Shown: positions 1-13,165, numbered from the stretch's first letter. The stretch: DNA of 64,000 nucleotides from Chrysoperla carnea (GCF_905475395.1 NC_058337.1:114012368-114076367); one strand, 5' to 3'. A program made the numbers and translations. Notes: a model not told the origin generated them from the letters alone.

Positions 1-586
1 GCTACCCTCAAAAGGCACATTATTGATCCTAACTCAATTTCCATCCCTCTAGCTCAATTTGGAAAGGTGGTGCAGGTGCTTAAAGCTTTAAAAACACGAT
101 TTTGTCGTGTGAAGGAATTGTAGGTGCTGGAAAGTCAAAATCCCGAAGAACACTCTAGCCCTATCTATTTTCATAGCCATAAAAATGTCACCAATAGTTA
201 TTCTAGGAATCCCCATCAAATTGCTGAAATGTGTCCCCGGTTTTATATCATTGATCTGTGTCCAGTATAAACTCCTAGATGCCGATTCTCATTTGAATTA
301 AAGGAGATCGTTCCTAAATGAATCATATTGATCGTGTTCTGAGAGTATTAAAAAGGATTTATTACACATTCTATCCCTATCCCCATTGACAAAAAATATG
401 ATCACTTCTAAAAATATGGTATCAATGAACGTATAGGCAACACACTTTACTCATGCGTAAAATAAATGCATATATTGATACAAAAATATACAAAATATTA
501 TACATAAATATACAAAAATAAATACATTTTGACTGATTGTAGGATATTCACATTTTTTAAATAGTCTCTTATTTTATTAAAATCAT
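1..586. other. 3' flank of the first cuticle gene, no gene seen
   Basis: No ORF or recognisable gene. On the minus strand this is downstream of the CP-A stop codon; an AATAAA-like hexamer lies a few bases past the stop (573-578), so the 3' UTR may be very short. The rest is AT-rich single-copy-looking sequence. Confidence 0.5.
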
Positions 587-3500
587 TCAAATTATTCCAA
601 GTGATCGTTTGTAATCAAGGGAACGTTGAATTAACTCTGGAATTTTTGGTATATGATCACCTTCTGGTTGAAAACCATTTTTATCAGCTACATAACGTAC
701 TGAATATGTAACACTATCTGGTCCAATGTATGAAAAGTAACCTTGAGCACGCAATCCTTCTTCATCTGTACCTCTATTTTCGATATGACCCTCTTCTTCA
801 GCATTTATACCATTTGCCGTTGAGTATCTAAACATATTTTTATAAATAATTTAAACTTGTGAAATACTAAAATCTCATACTTAGAAGCAGTGTTGCCCTA
901 GATTTTCCATTAAAGCGTTAAATCTACTGTGTTTTTATCATGTTAAACCATTACTTTTCGCACCTCGACGTATATTTTAAATTTAATTTTAAACAATTTT
1001 TGTAATTTTATAGCATTAATTTTGAGAATTTCGAATTTTTAAATTCCGTAAAAGTTCGACCATATTTTTCTCGAAACAACTGTTTTTTAAAGGTATATGT
1101 ACTATTTTTTGTTCGAAACTTCAGAGTGGCCATGCTTCCATTATTTTTAGGATTCATTTCTTAATATGAGTGAAACACTGCAATGGGAGGTAACATAGTA
1201 ATTTATGTAGAGGTTGCAAAAATTAATAAAGCTAAAACCAAATTTTTCAGAAGGGAAGAATAATTTTTTAGTAGTTTCTGAAGCGAAGCATTGAAAAAGG
1301 CTTAATTTCTACTGCTGATGACTTTCTAATAGTTTTCTCCCATGTTATGGGGAGATCCAATGTTTTGGTTCGCCTATACTTACAAATAATGATAGCCACC
1401 TTCATAAATCCTAAAAACGTATTGTAAAATTCCCCATTCATTGCTTGAAAATAAATTTCGTAAATTTTTATCATTATACACGCCACCAACTCGAACTGGA
1501 TCGGTATCTGACGCAGCAGTTAAGTATCCATATTTTGAGACGTAATAACCTTGTCCACGTGTTTTACTATTACTATCTCCGCCCAAATTTGCATTTCCTT
1601 CCACTTGATTATTGGAACCGAATGAATTTGCCTCTAAATAAGAAAAAAATGCTTCGTTTAGTAAGGGAAAAATTACTTTCTCTAAGTTTTACATACTATA
1701 ATAGCCATTATAAGATAAGTTAGCTTCGTTGTTAGTTTTTTGGTCATCTTGGTTTCCATTTTGATTAGTTCGGCTTCTTGTTGCACTTGTATCTTTATTA
1801 ATAAAATCACTTTGATTTCTTTGACTAATTTTGCCTTTAGAATTTGAATACTGGTTAACCGAACCACTTTGATTTCTTTGACTAATTTTGCCATTAGTAT
1901 TTGAATACTGGTTAACCGAACCACTTTGTTTTGAACCAGAAGACTGGGCATTTACACTTGAATCTTGCTTATTAATACCACCTTGATTTGATCCATTTCT
2001 GTCTGTACTTCCACTCAAACCTTGATAAATAGAATCAACTTCATTAGTCCCACCATTTATATTTGAAACCTGGTTATTTAAACCACTTTGATTTTCCCCT
2101 TCAATTATAGCACTTAAATCTGAACTTTGGTTAATCAAACTACTTTGATTAGTTTCACCATTTTCGCTTGAACCTTGATTATTTAAATCATTTTGATTTT
2201 TAGTTTCATCAGTAATACCTGATTCTTGGTTAGTCAACGCAATTTGATTAATTTCACCATATTCGCTTGAACCCTGGTTATTTGAACTACTTTGATTGGA
2301 TCCAATAGTTTCATCATTGACACTTGATTCTTGGTTAATCGACTCACTTTGATAAGTGTCACCATTTACTCTTGAACCCTGGTTATTTAAACTACTTAGA
2401 ATGGACCTGTTATTGGCATCATTGTTACTTGATTCTTGGTTTATCGGCCCACTTTGGTTAGTATCACCATTTAGGTTTGAGCCTTGGTTATTTAAATTAC
2501 TTTGGTTGAACCCATTAGTTTCATCATAGACACTGGATTCTTGATTGATCGACCCACCATTTTCGCTAGAACCCTGGTTGTTTAAACTACGTTGAATGAA
2601 GCTATTAATTTCATTATTGATACTTGATTCTTGGTTAATCGACCCACTTTGGTTAGTATTACCATTTACGTTTAAGCCTTGGTTATTTAAATTACTTCGA
2701 CTGAACGCATTAGTTTCTTTATAGACACTTGATTCTTGGCTGATCGACCCACTTTGGTTAGTGCCACCATTTACGCCTGAACTTTGTTTATTTAAACTAC
2801 TTTGACCTGATTCATTAGTTTGTTCATTGATACCTGATTCTTGGTCAATCGACCCACTTTGGCTAGTGCCATCATTTACGCTTGAACCCTGCTGGTTTAA
2901 ACTACTTTGACTGAATCCGTTAGTTTTATCATGGACACTTGGTTCTTGGTTAATCAGCCCATTTTGATTATTGTCACCATTTACACTTGAGCTTAAACTG
3001 CTTTGTTTTGAACCATTAGTACCACTGTCACTTGATTCTTGGTTAGTTAAGGTTCTTTGATTAGTTTCATCATTTTTACTTGAATTTTGGTTAATCCTCT
3101 CTTTTAGATTAGTTATACCTTTTGTACTTGAATCTTGGTTATCTTGGTTATTTAAGTTACCTGGATTAGAATGACTACCTCCTGTTTTAGGTTGGTTAGA
3201 ACTGTCAATAGTGCCTTCATTTGACCCTACATTTTTTCCTAAAATAGCCCCTAAAATTATCATACTGAGGCAATAAAATTATTCAATTATAGTCAAATAG
3301 TTTTACAGAGACGAAATGCCTGAGGGAGGTTCTTGACCAGCGAGAGTAGGTATCCATGGACGACTCCATTTTTGTTCTTACTTTGATTACTAAGCCATCT
3401 TATGTAATCAAAACATGACAATTTTTAACTTCCTTCGCAAAGTCACTGCCTTGCATTAATTTAAATTTTTGTAAATTCCAAAAAAATTTCGATATGATCC

Positions 3501-5616
3501 AAAACTGGTATTTCGACTCTGTAAAGCAATTGAACTATACTTCGAATTCTTACCATTTTTCGAATCGGTTTTGCTTAAATCAATGGGTTTACTTGATTTT
3601 TGATTTTCTGACGAAAAAGCTGAAATATTAACTTGTATTGTTAGTAAAATATTAATGATATAAATTAGGACATGCGCATTGAATTATTTATGTAAAATTA
3701 CTTACAGCGTTTGGACTCTATATAATATTTAAATTCCTCGTTAATAAGGTTATTGATATTGAGCGCAGTTTCAACAATTTTATCAAAATTAGTCTCAATA
3801 CCTAAAAATTTAGATCTAAGTTAAAGAAGCCTAAAGCTTTAAATTCAATTTGCATATTAGAAAAATGTTGAAAAAAACATACCACCTTGTGATCCTCCAA
3901 TTGATTTTCCTATCAAAAAGTAACAATCAATTTTTAAAAATTTCTTTATTGAAGATGTTTTTTGAGGAAAAACTTACCATTTCTATCAAATCCTTTGGAT
4001 AATGAAGCATAAGGAATAAAATGATTTTTTTCGTCATAATAACCTTTTAATCGATCTGTCTGGTTATAATATCCGCTTAGCCGATCTTTTCGATCATAAT
4101 AACCAACTAAACGATCATTTGGATCGTAATATCCACTAGGATCTGGTTTATATTTTCCACTTTTATCTGGCCTAAATTTGAAAAAATTACTGTGTATATG
4201 ACTCTTAGAAGCTAGGCCAATAATTTCCTAACTAAGATAGTGGAGCCAATGATAAATTGCACATTTGAATAAGTTAGTATTCAATGACTAATTCATTTCA
4301 TATTTTGTGGGAATGCCTAAAAACTGTCACAGGCAAAAAGACAACCCCACCTAGACACAATTACTTCGTTATTTGAGTGTATGTTTTATAATTTGAAATG
4401 TGAAATCTGCTTTTTTTTAAATAGCTAAAATAATTAAAATTATTTGTTTATAAACCGTACCAGGAATCTTTTACCTGGAATTTATTACAACTGATTGGCT
4501 TATAGAGTGTCCGGTTCCTTCTAAGATTATAAATATTATTTTCAAACATGGCCCAAAAAATATCATGCCTGAGAAAAACTTTTTTTTCCTTATATTTTGT
4601 TATAAATAAGAAGCACAGATCTTAACATGTGTGATATTTCTGATTTAAGGACGTTCATGCTTCAACCTGTTTTGTTACGCGCGTTCATAGGGAAACAGTA
4701 TATAAATTTTAAAGAATTTTAAATTCGATATAATTTTTGAAAAATATCGATTTATATTTTCCATTTAGTCCCATGTTAAACCTAACTTTTAGTCACTTTT
4801 AAAACTTATAATTCAATGAAATCAATTCAATAACAGGTTATTTTTCCTGACTTAAATCATAGAAAATCATTTAAAATATCGCATTATCATATTCTTTTTT
4901 ATTTATCTACTAATATCGTTGACGCATGAACGTCCTTAAGAAAAAAAAAATTATGTTTTGTTGCAATATTGTTGATATAGACTTATTAAGATGACCCATG
5001 ACGACTTTTTTTGACAAAATTTTTTATTTTTAATTGCTAAATTCTTAATAAAACTGTAAATGGACTGTACATATGTATTAATAAAAAACGCAATCAAATG
5101 ATAATTTTACACAGTTTTTTTTCTATCTGTAACGGGCCTCCTTGGGTAACTATACTCCTAAAATAGCCCATCACCTATGTTTTCAAATTTAGTTTTTTTT
5201 CCAGTTCTATAACAACTTAAATATAAGTTTATAAAATTGGTATTTCGAGGAAGTTATTACTTATTTTCGAGACGATAACCGAGAAATTTCAAATTTCCTG
5301 TTTTAAAAATCGTAAATATTTGCAAATTATCGACAAAGAGAATGATTGGGTTTCATTTGAATTATGACTGCCTACAATAAATTTCTGTTATAGGAAGCTA
5401 ATATAAAATAAATAATTTTACTTACACATATAATCCAGAATTAAGATTTTTTCTCGGCTGTTTAACATTTTCCGGTTGTGTAGCTTGAATTATTCGATCG
5501 GTTGTCGTTTGAATATTATAGAAAAATTTATTAACAGCTTGAGTCGTTTGTGTATTGATCAGAATTACATTTAAAATAATTATTGTTATCTGAAAAATTA
5601 TTGAAAAAATTTCCAT
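587..5616 (-). CDS. CP-A: RR-1 cuticular protein with giant N/S/Q/G repeat region (872 aa)
   Basis: Predicted secreted chitin-binding cuticle protein. Exons in transcript order: 5426-5616, 3978-4171, 3883-3909, 3706-3801, 3554-3619, 1697-3250, 1384-1633, 587-827, all with GT/AG borders. Total 2619 nt is divisible by three, which supports the model. The start MEIFSIIFQITIIILNVILI is a signal peptide. Exon 2 has four YYDxxDRLxG-like units. The 1554 nt sixth exon is almost wholly Asn, Ser, Gln, Gly and Thr in ~35-residue repeats. The last exon is a canonical RR-1 domain (about residue 793 on): YSTANGINAEEEG, then GYFSYIGPD, a VRYVADKNGF stretch and HIP. The pre-RR block found in CP-B to CP-E is degraded here. 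Unlike its neighbours, the first exon encodes the whole signal peptide. Five internal introns are phase 1, so exons of 27, 96, 66 and 1554 nt could be skipped without a frameshift. The RR-1 call is firm; the role of the repeat region is unknown. Confidence 0.8.
1808..1928 (-). repeat. 57 bp tandem repeat inside CP-A
   Basis: Two full copies and the start of a third, with a period of 57 bp (CACTTTG on the plus strand at 1808, 1865 and 1922). They encode 19-residue units of the type QSGSVNQYSNxxGKISQRN. This lies 3' of the 105 bp array in the same exon. Confidence 0.85.
2230..3010 (-). repeat. 105 bp (35 aa) tandem array inside CP-A
   Basis: About seven diverged units with a period near 105 bp. 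The plus-strand word GATTCTTGGTTAATC or a variant recurs near 2323, 2430, 2536, 2625, 2731, 2836 and 2941. Each unit encodes roughly SINQESSVxDETNGF, then xQSxLNNQGS, then xVNGxTNQSG. One unit (around 2536-2625) is shorter, by whole codons. The frame is open throughout. Confidence 0.85.
4645..4939. mobile_element. MITE with TTAAGGACGTTCATGC termini
   Basis: 295 bp element with terminal inverted repeats of about 22 bp and one mismatch (TTAAGGACGTTCATGC at the left, its complement at the right). It lies in the first intron of CP-A, has no coding capacity, and TTAA or TA may be the target site. The ends resemble those of the 36749-37395 element. Confidence 0.65.
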
Positions 5617-6078
5617 AATCGTTTTTAATTCAAGAATCTTGCGAATGCGGTTTTTTTAATGGCACGATTAACTTCATACTAATCGTTGCATAAAAAAATC
5701 TTAGTTATTTAAATTAAATTAAAATAAAAAAAAAATTAATAATGTTTTCTCTTGTCCTAACACTGAATATTGTGAAATGTCCTTTATAATAAAAATATTT
5801 ATGCAAATTATGCGGTACGCTGAGAAAAATTTATTTACTTTATAAGGTGTATCTGTAAAATTTTTTAAAATTTATTTAATGCCAAAACAATAATATAAAC
5901 TATATTTTGAAAAACAACGCCTTGAATTATATTAAATACTAGTTGAAGAATCAACGGTAGGTATGATAATTTTCGACACTTTTATTTTGAAAGTATCTAT
6001 GGACTTTTTCTTATCTATCTGGAATTAGAACCTTTAAGCAAACAATTATCATCACATTCTTTGATTTCCTCACGAATT

Positions 6079-6718
6079 TTTATACCATGAAATATATATC
6101 GAGGTACACGAATTTTAGACACCAGTTTGTAACGCTTAGAAATATTTATGATACGAACAAAATTTTGGTATAGGTGTTCATAAAATCACCTAATTAGTCC
6201 ATTTTTGTCTGCCCGTTCGTAATCTCGATAACTCAAAAACGAGAAGAGATATCAAGCTGAAATTTGTATAGCGTGCTCAGGAGTTCGTAAATTAACAACA
6301 TAGGCCAATTGGGTTTTGGGTCCGTGGGATTCTTCATGTAAACCGTTAGAGATAGAACACAAGTTTAATTATAAAAAATATTCCTTATACAAACATAAGC
6401 AACTTTTGTTTGAAACATTTTTTTGTAAACATCAATGTTTGCCGGTGAAGGTGCAAATTAGGCCAAAGCTTTGGTGTCCATTTTTCCAAAACTATGAAAG
6501 ATAGGTAGCTAAAAATTTGCAAATAATTTCAACTAGTGGTTTGGTGAAGCATTCTCGAAAACGAAACAAATTCTTGAAAATACTTTCGAAAACAGGCCGT
6601 AATTTTTTAAACTCTTCCAATTTATAAAAAATAATGTAAGTACTAAGCATTCAACACTTTCTAAACAGGGTATATCAACAATTAACTTCGTCAATTGTTT
6701 ATTTTCACTTGTTTTTCT
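6079..6718 (+). repeat. Dispersed repeat family DR1, copy 1
   Basis: A ~640 bp non-coding repeat that starts near TATACCATGAAATATATATC, includes ATAAAATCACCTAATTAGTC, AAACCGTTAGAGATAGAACA and CAATTAACTTCGTCAATTG, and ends TTTTCACTTG. The same word order recurs at 10325-10968 and in partial copies elsewhere in the window. Confidence 0.75.
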
Positions 6719-8366
6719 TTGCATTTACCGGTAAAAAAACTCGTAAAAGATATGGTATGAGAGCAAAATTTTCGAGAAATTTATTTTAAGACTGCTGAAT
6801 TTTGAATATTTCTTTCCTTATTAAAGTTATTGTAGGGATGAAGTACATGTCTCACATTTGGGAGCACTTACGTTAACTAACGCTGGATTTGATAACATAA
6901 AAAATTTTTCTTGATCGATACGACAAATTTTGACGTTTTTTTTTTTTTATTATTATTGTATAATTTTTTTAACGATTTTAGAATCAAAATTAGAAAATCA
7001 TATTTTAAAAAGTCAAAAAATTAAAAAATATGTTCAAAAAATAAAATTAAATTAAAAAATACTATTTTTTGCTAAAATGAGGTCCATTAGTTTGCTCATT
7101 AAAAGAGTAAACAGAGGATTTTCAATAAAATTTTATACGTGAGAGAGATCGGGGTAATATATTTATGTTAGTAATGACATCAGTTTATAAATTGAGAAAA
7201 ATTAATTACTTAATTAAAATTAAAATTAAAACGCAATGGCAGGTCTTGTGGCATAAGTTTCCATACATATGGTGTATTAAAAGAATAACAGATTAAATGA
7301 ATTACAAATTTCAAAAGAATTTATTTCTGTGTAGTAATTTTTCTATTAAAAAAAATTTTCGTTAATTATGTAAATATCCTTTGCTTAAGATTTAATGATA
7401 CAAAATTTAGAAAAAATTAAATTGGTTAGAAAATTTTTAATTCAAAGTCAAATAATTCTGAAATTTTAATAATAAATTTAATTTAAAAAATAAAAAATGC
7501 CGAATTCGCCAAACATTTTTTAATAAATTTTTATCAAACTCTTTTAAAATTTACTTTTAAAGAAAAATGTTGATTAATTTTACATTAAATTTGTTGAACC
7601 GATTAAGTATCTAATAATTAATTTATGAAATTTGTTTGCACAGTGCGTAGGAGTTAATTCTCCATTTTGTAATGGCAGGGGATTGAGACCTTAAATATCT
7701 TTCACACAAATTATTTATCACTTTATAACTCACCAAAAATATTAAATTCATATTTTAGGATTAAATTCACTGATACACTTTTCAAAAAAAAATAAACTAA
7801 TTTATTTTAGAATGCTCTGTTTTTATATTTGTAATGCAGAGCAAAAATTCTCAAAAAATGTAATAAATTTTTGCCCACTAACACTAAACTAGCATCTTCT
7901 TTCTAATAAAAACCACCTAAATATTTTTTACCTTGATTTCAAAAAATGAATGTCTTTAATAATTAGATAGGTTATTCAATTAATCTTTGTACAAAATTCA
8001 TAAAACAGGTGCGGATATATGCTATCGGTTTTAATGGACCAAGCTTAGAGAAGACCACTTCCTACGTTCATTTTTTTAGTTGGTCCATCATAGCAAATAT
8101 TCACATAAAAGAAATGTCTTTTCTTGACATTTTAAAATTTTGAATTTGCATAACACACATTAAAACAAACAAATTTTGAGATCAGTGACGGTTTTTGTAA
8201 ATACCATCTAAATATTAAAAATTTTCATTATAACAAAATTTGTAAAATTAAAAAAAATATCTAAATACTAAAATTTTTAGATGTTCCTGTATAAAATTTT
8301 CCATATTTTCTTCCTAGCGATTCCAAAAATTTACAGCTAAAATTCAATGTAGTATTTATAAACCTT

Positions 8367-8469
8367 GTTAAAATCAAAGTGGCACCGAACTAGAGAGAGT
8401 GTAGATGTATGTATATGTTCACTAAAATCTACACTCTCTCTTGTTCGGTGGTGCCACTTTAGTTTTAAC
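8367..8469. repeat. 103 bp foldback hairpin
   Basis: The left arm 8367-8406 (GTTAAAATCAAAGTGGCACC...) and the right arm 8427-8469 are inverted copies with a few mismatches and a small gap. They are separated by a ~20 nt loop. It is non-coding and MITE-like. Confidence 0.8.
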
Positions 8470-8499
8470 GAACTTTTTTATATCTCTAAATAACATGCA

Positions 8500-9090
8500 A
8501 TTTTGGTAAACCAAGTATACAAATACTTGGATATCCAAATATCCAACTAAATTTGGGTCATACTTTTCTTTCTGGCCAAATTTAACCTCACTATAATAGG
8601 TTTCAAGAATGTGGGGCCGTGGTCTCAGTTTTTACTACAAAGGTGAATTGTAGCGAATAACTAATACCAAGGATGAAAAGAGTAACCCAATATTATTGGG
8701 TTTCAAAAAAAATGCATACAAATTAAATGAAATTTAGCTGTGTTATCAAAAAATCCATTTTTGTACTTTATGACGCCATCAAAATCCAAAAAAATTAATT
8801 TTGCTCTATCATCTCCAAATTATATCCAATTTTGATAAACCATATATGTAATCCAACTAAGTTTGGGTCATACTTTTCAAATTTCTGATGAAATTTAACC
8901 TCACTATAATATGTTTCAAGAATGTGGGGTCGTGGTCTCAGATTTTACCACAAAGATGAACTACAGCGAATAAATAATACCACAGATAAAAAGAATAACC
9001 CAAAATTAGTGGGTTTCAAAAAAAATTCCATACAAATTATAAAATTTTTTTGTGTTATCCAAAAATCAATTTTTTGAATTTTATGACCTA
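8500..9090 (+). repeat. Two adjacent diverged copies of a ~300 bp dispersed repeat
   Basis: 8500-8780 and 8820-9090 share a long ordered set of words: AACCTCACTATAATA, GTTTCAAGAATGTGGGG, CGTGGTCTCAG, GGGTTTCAAAAAAAAT and a TTTATGACG-like end. A third, more diverged copy lies at 35130-35360. Confidence 0.7.
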
Positions 9091-9759
9091 AAAACTTAGA
9101 ATCCCACAACTTTACGAAGAGAAATTATTCATTTTAGAATTTTAGTACCTAAAAGTCTTAATTTGCTTGTACTAAGACCATTCATTGCCTTAAAAAAATT
9201 AAACTCTTAATATGGAAAAAAAATTTATGTAATTGTTTTTATAAAATATTTTAATATTGAGTCATACATTTTTTTTGTGTGCAAAAATCTGGTTTTGTGA
9301 TTAATAATAATTAGCAAAAAAATACTTTTAATCTTAATAATAAAAAAATTATAAAAATTAATGAAAAATTGAAATTAAATTTTTGAGTCATGTTTTACCG
9401 TGATTACATAGCCGACTGACATTTTATTTTTTATTTTGATTTCATTTTAAGATAAATTATAAAAATAAATTATATTTTATAAAAATGTAAAAATAAATGC
9501 TTTATTATTTGTAGACGATGAACAAATTCTTTTCAAATGTCATCTATTTTAATCGAAGCAAATCTTTTTTTTTATTGCTAAAATTTTTTTTAACCACCAT
9601 GATAATTCTATTTTATGTTTAAATTGTTTAAATATGTTAATTTTTTTATATGTATTTATATATACAAATTAATTTAAGTACAGAGTGTTTGTTTATATTA
9701 AGTTTATTGCATTAGTGTGGATCGGGCCTAAGTAAATATGATTATAGATTGGTATAAAA

Positions 9760-9834
9760 ATGGTGGAAACGCAATTAACTTAGGTAGTATATGAATTCCT
9801 CTTATATGCTATTCATTTATTTGCGCTTCCACCA
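9760..9834 (+). other. 75 nt hairpin, pre-miRNA-like shape
   Basis: The arms ATGGTGGAAACGCAA and TTGCGCTTCCACCAT form a 15 bp stem with one A-C mismatch. After an internal bulge, TAGTATAT pairs with ATATGCTA (one G-U). Size and shape suit a pre-miRNA or a very short foldback element; I do not recognise a known miRNA. Confidence 0.35.
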
Positions 9835-10324
9835 TAATTAACGATGATAGAATCATTGTGCAAATGATTTATGTTTATTTTTCTTAATATAAAGATGTTG
9901 GGGTCCGAAAAAAATATATTTCTTTCACGCTGAACTTTTTCATGCGTGCTATTTGACATCGTTTTCTTCAGGAAATTACAATTTCATTTTTAAATGTGCA
10001 AAAACTCATTTTGTTATTTTTGACTTAAAATAATTTAATTGAATATTGTTTTTCCATTATTCGATTTGGGATAAATATTACGAAAAAAGGCTCCGATAAT
10101 GATTCTTGTAATGAAATACACGTTTTTACAGCTTCCATATACAAGAAAGTACCACATCGCTTATAATTTCCATATTTGTATTTAACCATCAATAATAGCT
10201 TCAAAATGTTTCCCGCGTTCTCACTAAAGTTCTACAAATTAGCACACTTACTCCAGGGTTAACAAGTAATTTTTTTAAACTATTTTTTTAATGTCTTTGA
10301 TGACATATCTACAGCAATTTATTT

Positions 10325-10968
10325 TTATACCCTGTTTTATATGTAATATATATTAAGGTATACTAAGTTTGATCCCAAGTTTGTATCGCCTAAAAATATT
10401 GATGCTAGGCACAAAATTTTGGTATAGATGTTCATAAAATCACCTAATTAGTCCTTTTCCGGTTGTCCGACTATCTGTCCATCAGTAAACATAATAGCTC
10501 AAAAACGAAAAGAGATATCAAGCTGAAATTTTTATAGCTCAGGACGTAAAAAGTGAAGTTCGTAAGTCAGCAACATAGGTCAATTGGGTGAATTGGGTCT
10601 TCGTAGGACCCATCTTGTAAATCGTTAGAGATAGAACAAAAGTTTAAATGTTCCTTATAAGAAAATAACAGAACAGAATCTTTTTTTCGTAAACGTCACT
10701 GTTTATCCGTGAGGGCGCAAATCAGTACAAAATTTTGGTGTTCATTTTCTTCAAAACTATAAAAGAAGGAGTTGAAAATTTGCAGGTAGCTTCAAGTACT
10801 GAAATTTTCGAAAACCAAATAAATGGCGACCGAATAGTCGCCATAATTGTGTTAGTTTGTTAAACTCTTCTTATTTATAAAAAAAATAATGCAAGCACTG
10901 GTATTCAACCTTTTCTATACAGGGTATTTCAATAATTAACTCAGTCAGTTGTTTGTTTTCACTTGTTT
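10325..10968 (+). repeat. Dispersed repeat family DR1, copy 2
   Basis: Second near full-length copy of DR1. It shares ATAAAATCACCTAATTAGTC, AAAACGAAAAGAGATATCAA, GTTAGAGATAGAACAAAAG, GTGAGGGCGCAAAT and the closing TTTTCACTTG words with copy 1, in the same order. Confidence 0.75.
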
Positions 10969-12644
10969 AATGTTATTTTTACTTCGAATTATGAAAATAT
11001 TTTTATTATATCATCAAATTCAAATCATATATTTAATTACTATCATAATTTTCATTAATGTTTTTAATGCTTCTTGTTAGAAAAACAGGATGCAATATGT
11101 GTTAATAGGATCATCATTTATTTTATTTATCTGTATACTCTTCGACCTAATGATATGCTCATCAACATTTCTTTAAAAAAATTATTCAACGACATTCGAC
11201 ATCAGTGCGGTTAGCATAAACCAGGGTCGGTAACGCCATTAACAAGAAATCTCACACACAAGCTTTTGATTATGTAATAATTAGTACAGAGCAATAAGTA
11301 TGTTATTTTGGTCAGCTTCAAAAATTTTGCAGTATCGAACAGATTTTTAGATTATAAAGAATATCGATTCCTGGCAATATAAACTATTTGGAGATATGCC
11401 ATCTTTTCTTATTATTTCGATTGTAACAAATTTTTGAGCCAATGATTAGCCAGGATAGAGACTAAATGTAAGAATTGTATTTGATTAACAATATAACAGT
11501 TTTTTTATATATTAATTTTTTGCCAAGACATTCATTTACGTCAGTAAACTATAGATCAAATCAAATCAAAAGTAATGTGTAAGCGCAAGACCAAAGTACA
11601 AGCCTGAGTGTGTAAGATAAATCGTCAAATACTCAAATTAGTCTTGTTTTGGTCTTGGTGCTCATGATTAGGTTTCAGAGAGACTATCATGGCCGATTCT
11701 CTGCTTCATCCAAGTTTTTAAATCGCATTTTTTCCTCCTTAAGTCGAGGGTGACTTGGAAAAGTCACGTAACAAAATAGGTTTACGAAAATCGAAGTTTT
11801 CTTGGAAAAAATTCGCAAATTTTAAATATAAACAACTCAATGGTTTGTGAAATACTTAAATTGTTAGAAAATGTTACTCTTTTTTAAAATAGCAATAAAA
11901 ATTTGCTAGATAACTTATAACGGATTTTCTACTCTGAACCCAAACCCACAGATTTTCCATTTCCTTTAATCTCCAATTCGAATCTCAAATCAAGAATCTT
12001 GAAAATTTGTGCAAATAAAAGATATTTGAAGTAAAATTAGATTTTCTGATTAAACAAAACTTTTTTTAGATTTTTGAACTTAAAGCCAAGATGTTTTATT
12101 AATGCAAATATTTCACTCCTCGAAAAAAACTTCGGAATTATAATGGTGAAGTTTGGATCCAGGAGATACAGTTCAAAAAATCTGGAAATAGTGACAAGTT
12201 GGTTGTTGCAAAAATGCAATAATTTTTGCACTATAAATAACGAATTTTATTGTACTAAATTTGTAATGACTTATTTACTAAATACATTTAAATATTATTG
12301 CAACTTGCAATTACAACGATATACATTTTTTATATTATTTTATTAGTTTTCGTCGATTGTAAATAATTATAAAATTGTGTTTATAGTTATATTTATTAGG
12401 CATTTATAAATAAGCAGAACCGGCTTTTAAAGCCGCTTACACAATATTTTGTTTTAAGATAGACAGATTTGTGCAGAGTGGATTAAAGCATAAAAAGGGG
12501 TGTAATTGGTTGGATACCAATTTTGAATAAAACACTTTGAATAAAATCATTCGATACATAAAGTATTAGTTTCAAAAGAAAATTTAGTTTTGATTATTTT
12601 TTGTAATAAAAAATTGAATGAGATATGGTATAGTATAGTGTAAT

Positions 12645-12746
12645 GTAAAATTTAATGTTAAAAATCGAGGCGCTCTTCTTGTATTCTTACTGCCGGTTTA
12701 CCCAAAAAATATCTGGAACCTTGTGCTTTTTAACATTAAATTTTAC
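12645..12746. repeat. 102 bp element with 20 bp perfect inverted ends
   Basis: GTAAAATTTAATGTTAAAAA at the left and its exact complement at 12727-12746. The ~60 bp centre is relatively GC-rich for the region. It is a probable miniature foldback element. Confidence 0.7.
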
Positions 12747-12954
12747 GTAACAATTTTGGATAAAAGGCTTTAGTTTTCTTTATATGAAGTTGCCCGATTA
12801 TTTAAATAAATAAAATAATTCAACAGTGGGCATATGTAACATTGATCTTATGGGAAAACAGTAGATGGATGATATGTTTTCATATATTTCTACAAAACTA
12901 GTCGGTGGAAATTTAAAAAAAAAGCTATTTCAATTAAAGCTACAGCGTTAATAA

Positions 12955-13165
12955 ATTAATGAAAAGAAAAAAAACCCGTTGTGACCGACTAAATAAGGAT
13001 GTAAGAGCACGGTAGTGGGGACACAAATTAAAAAATATATATATTTTTAATTTGATGGTGAACTATCTTATAACTTGACAATATAAGACGAAAACTAAGA
13101 ATAAAATTTTTCCATATCTGGCGTAATTTTCAAAATATCGAAAAATAAAAATTATTTAGCTTTCG
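12955..13165. mobile_element. Truncated MITE related to the 36749-37395 element
   Basis: ATGAAAAGAAAAAAAAC, AAGGATGTAAGAGCACGGTA and the following tract with AAGAATAAAATTTTTCCATA match the inner half of the 36749-37395 element. No right-hand inverted terminus is found, so the copy looks incomplete. Confidence 0.5.

Noticed and set aside
3251-3263. ATG at the start of the long CP-A repeat ORF as the protein start
   Set aside because: It lies before a phase-compatible AG acceptor (exon starts at 3250) and lacks a signal peptide; upstream exons with a signal peptide join in frame.
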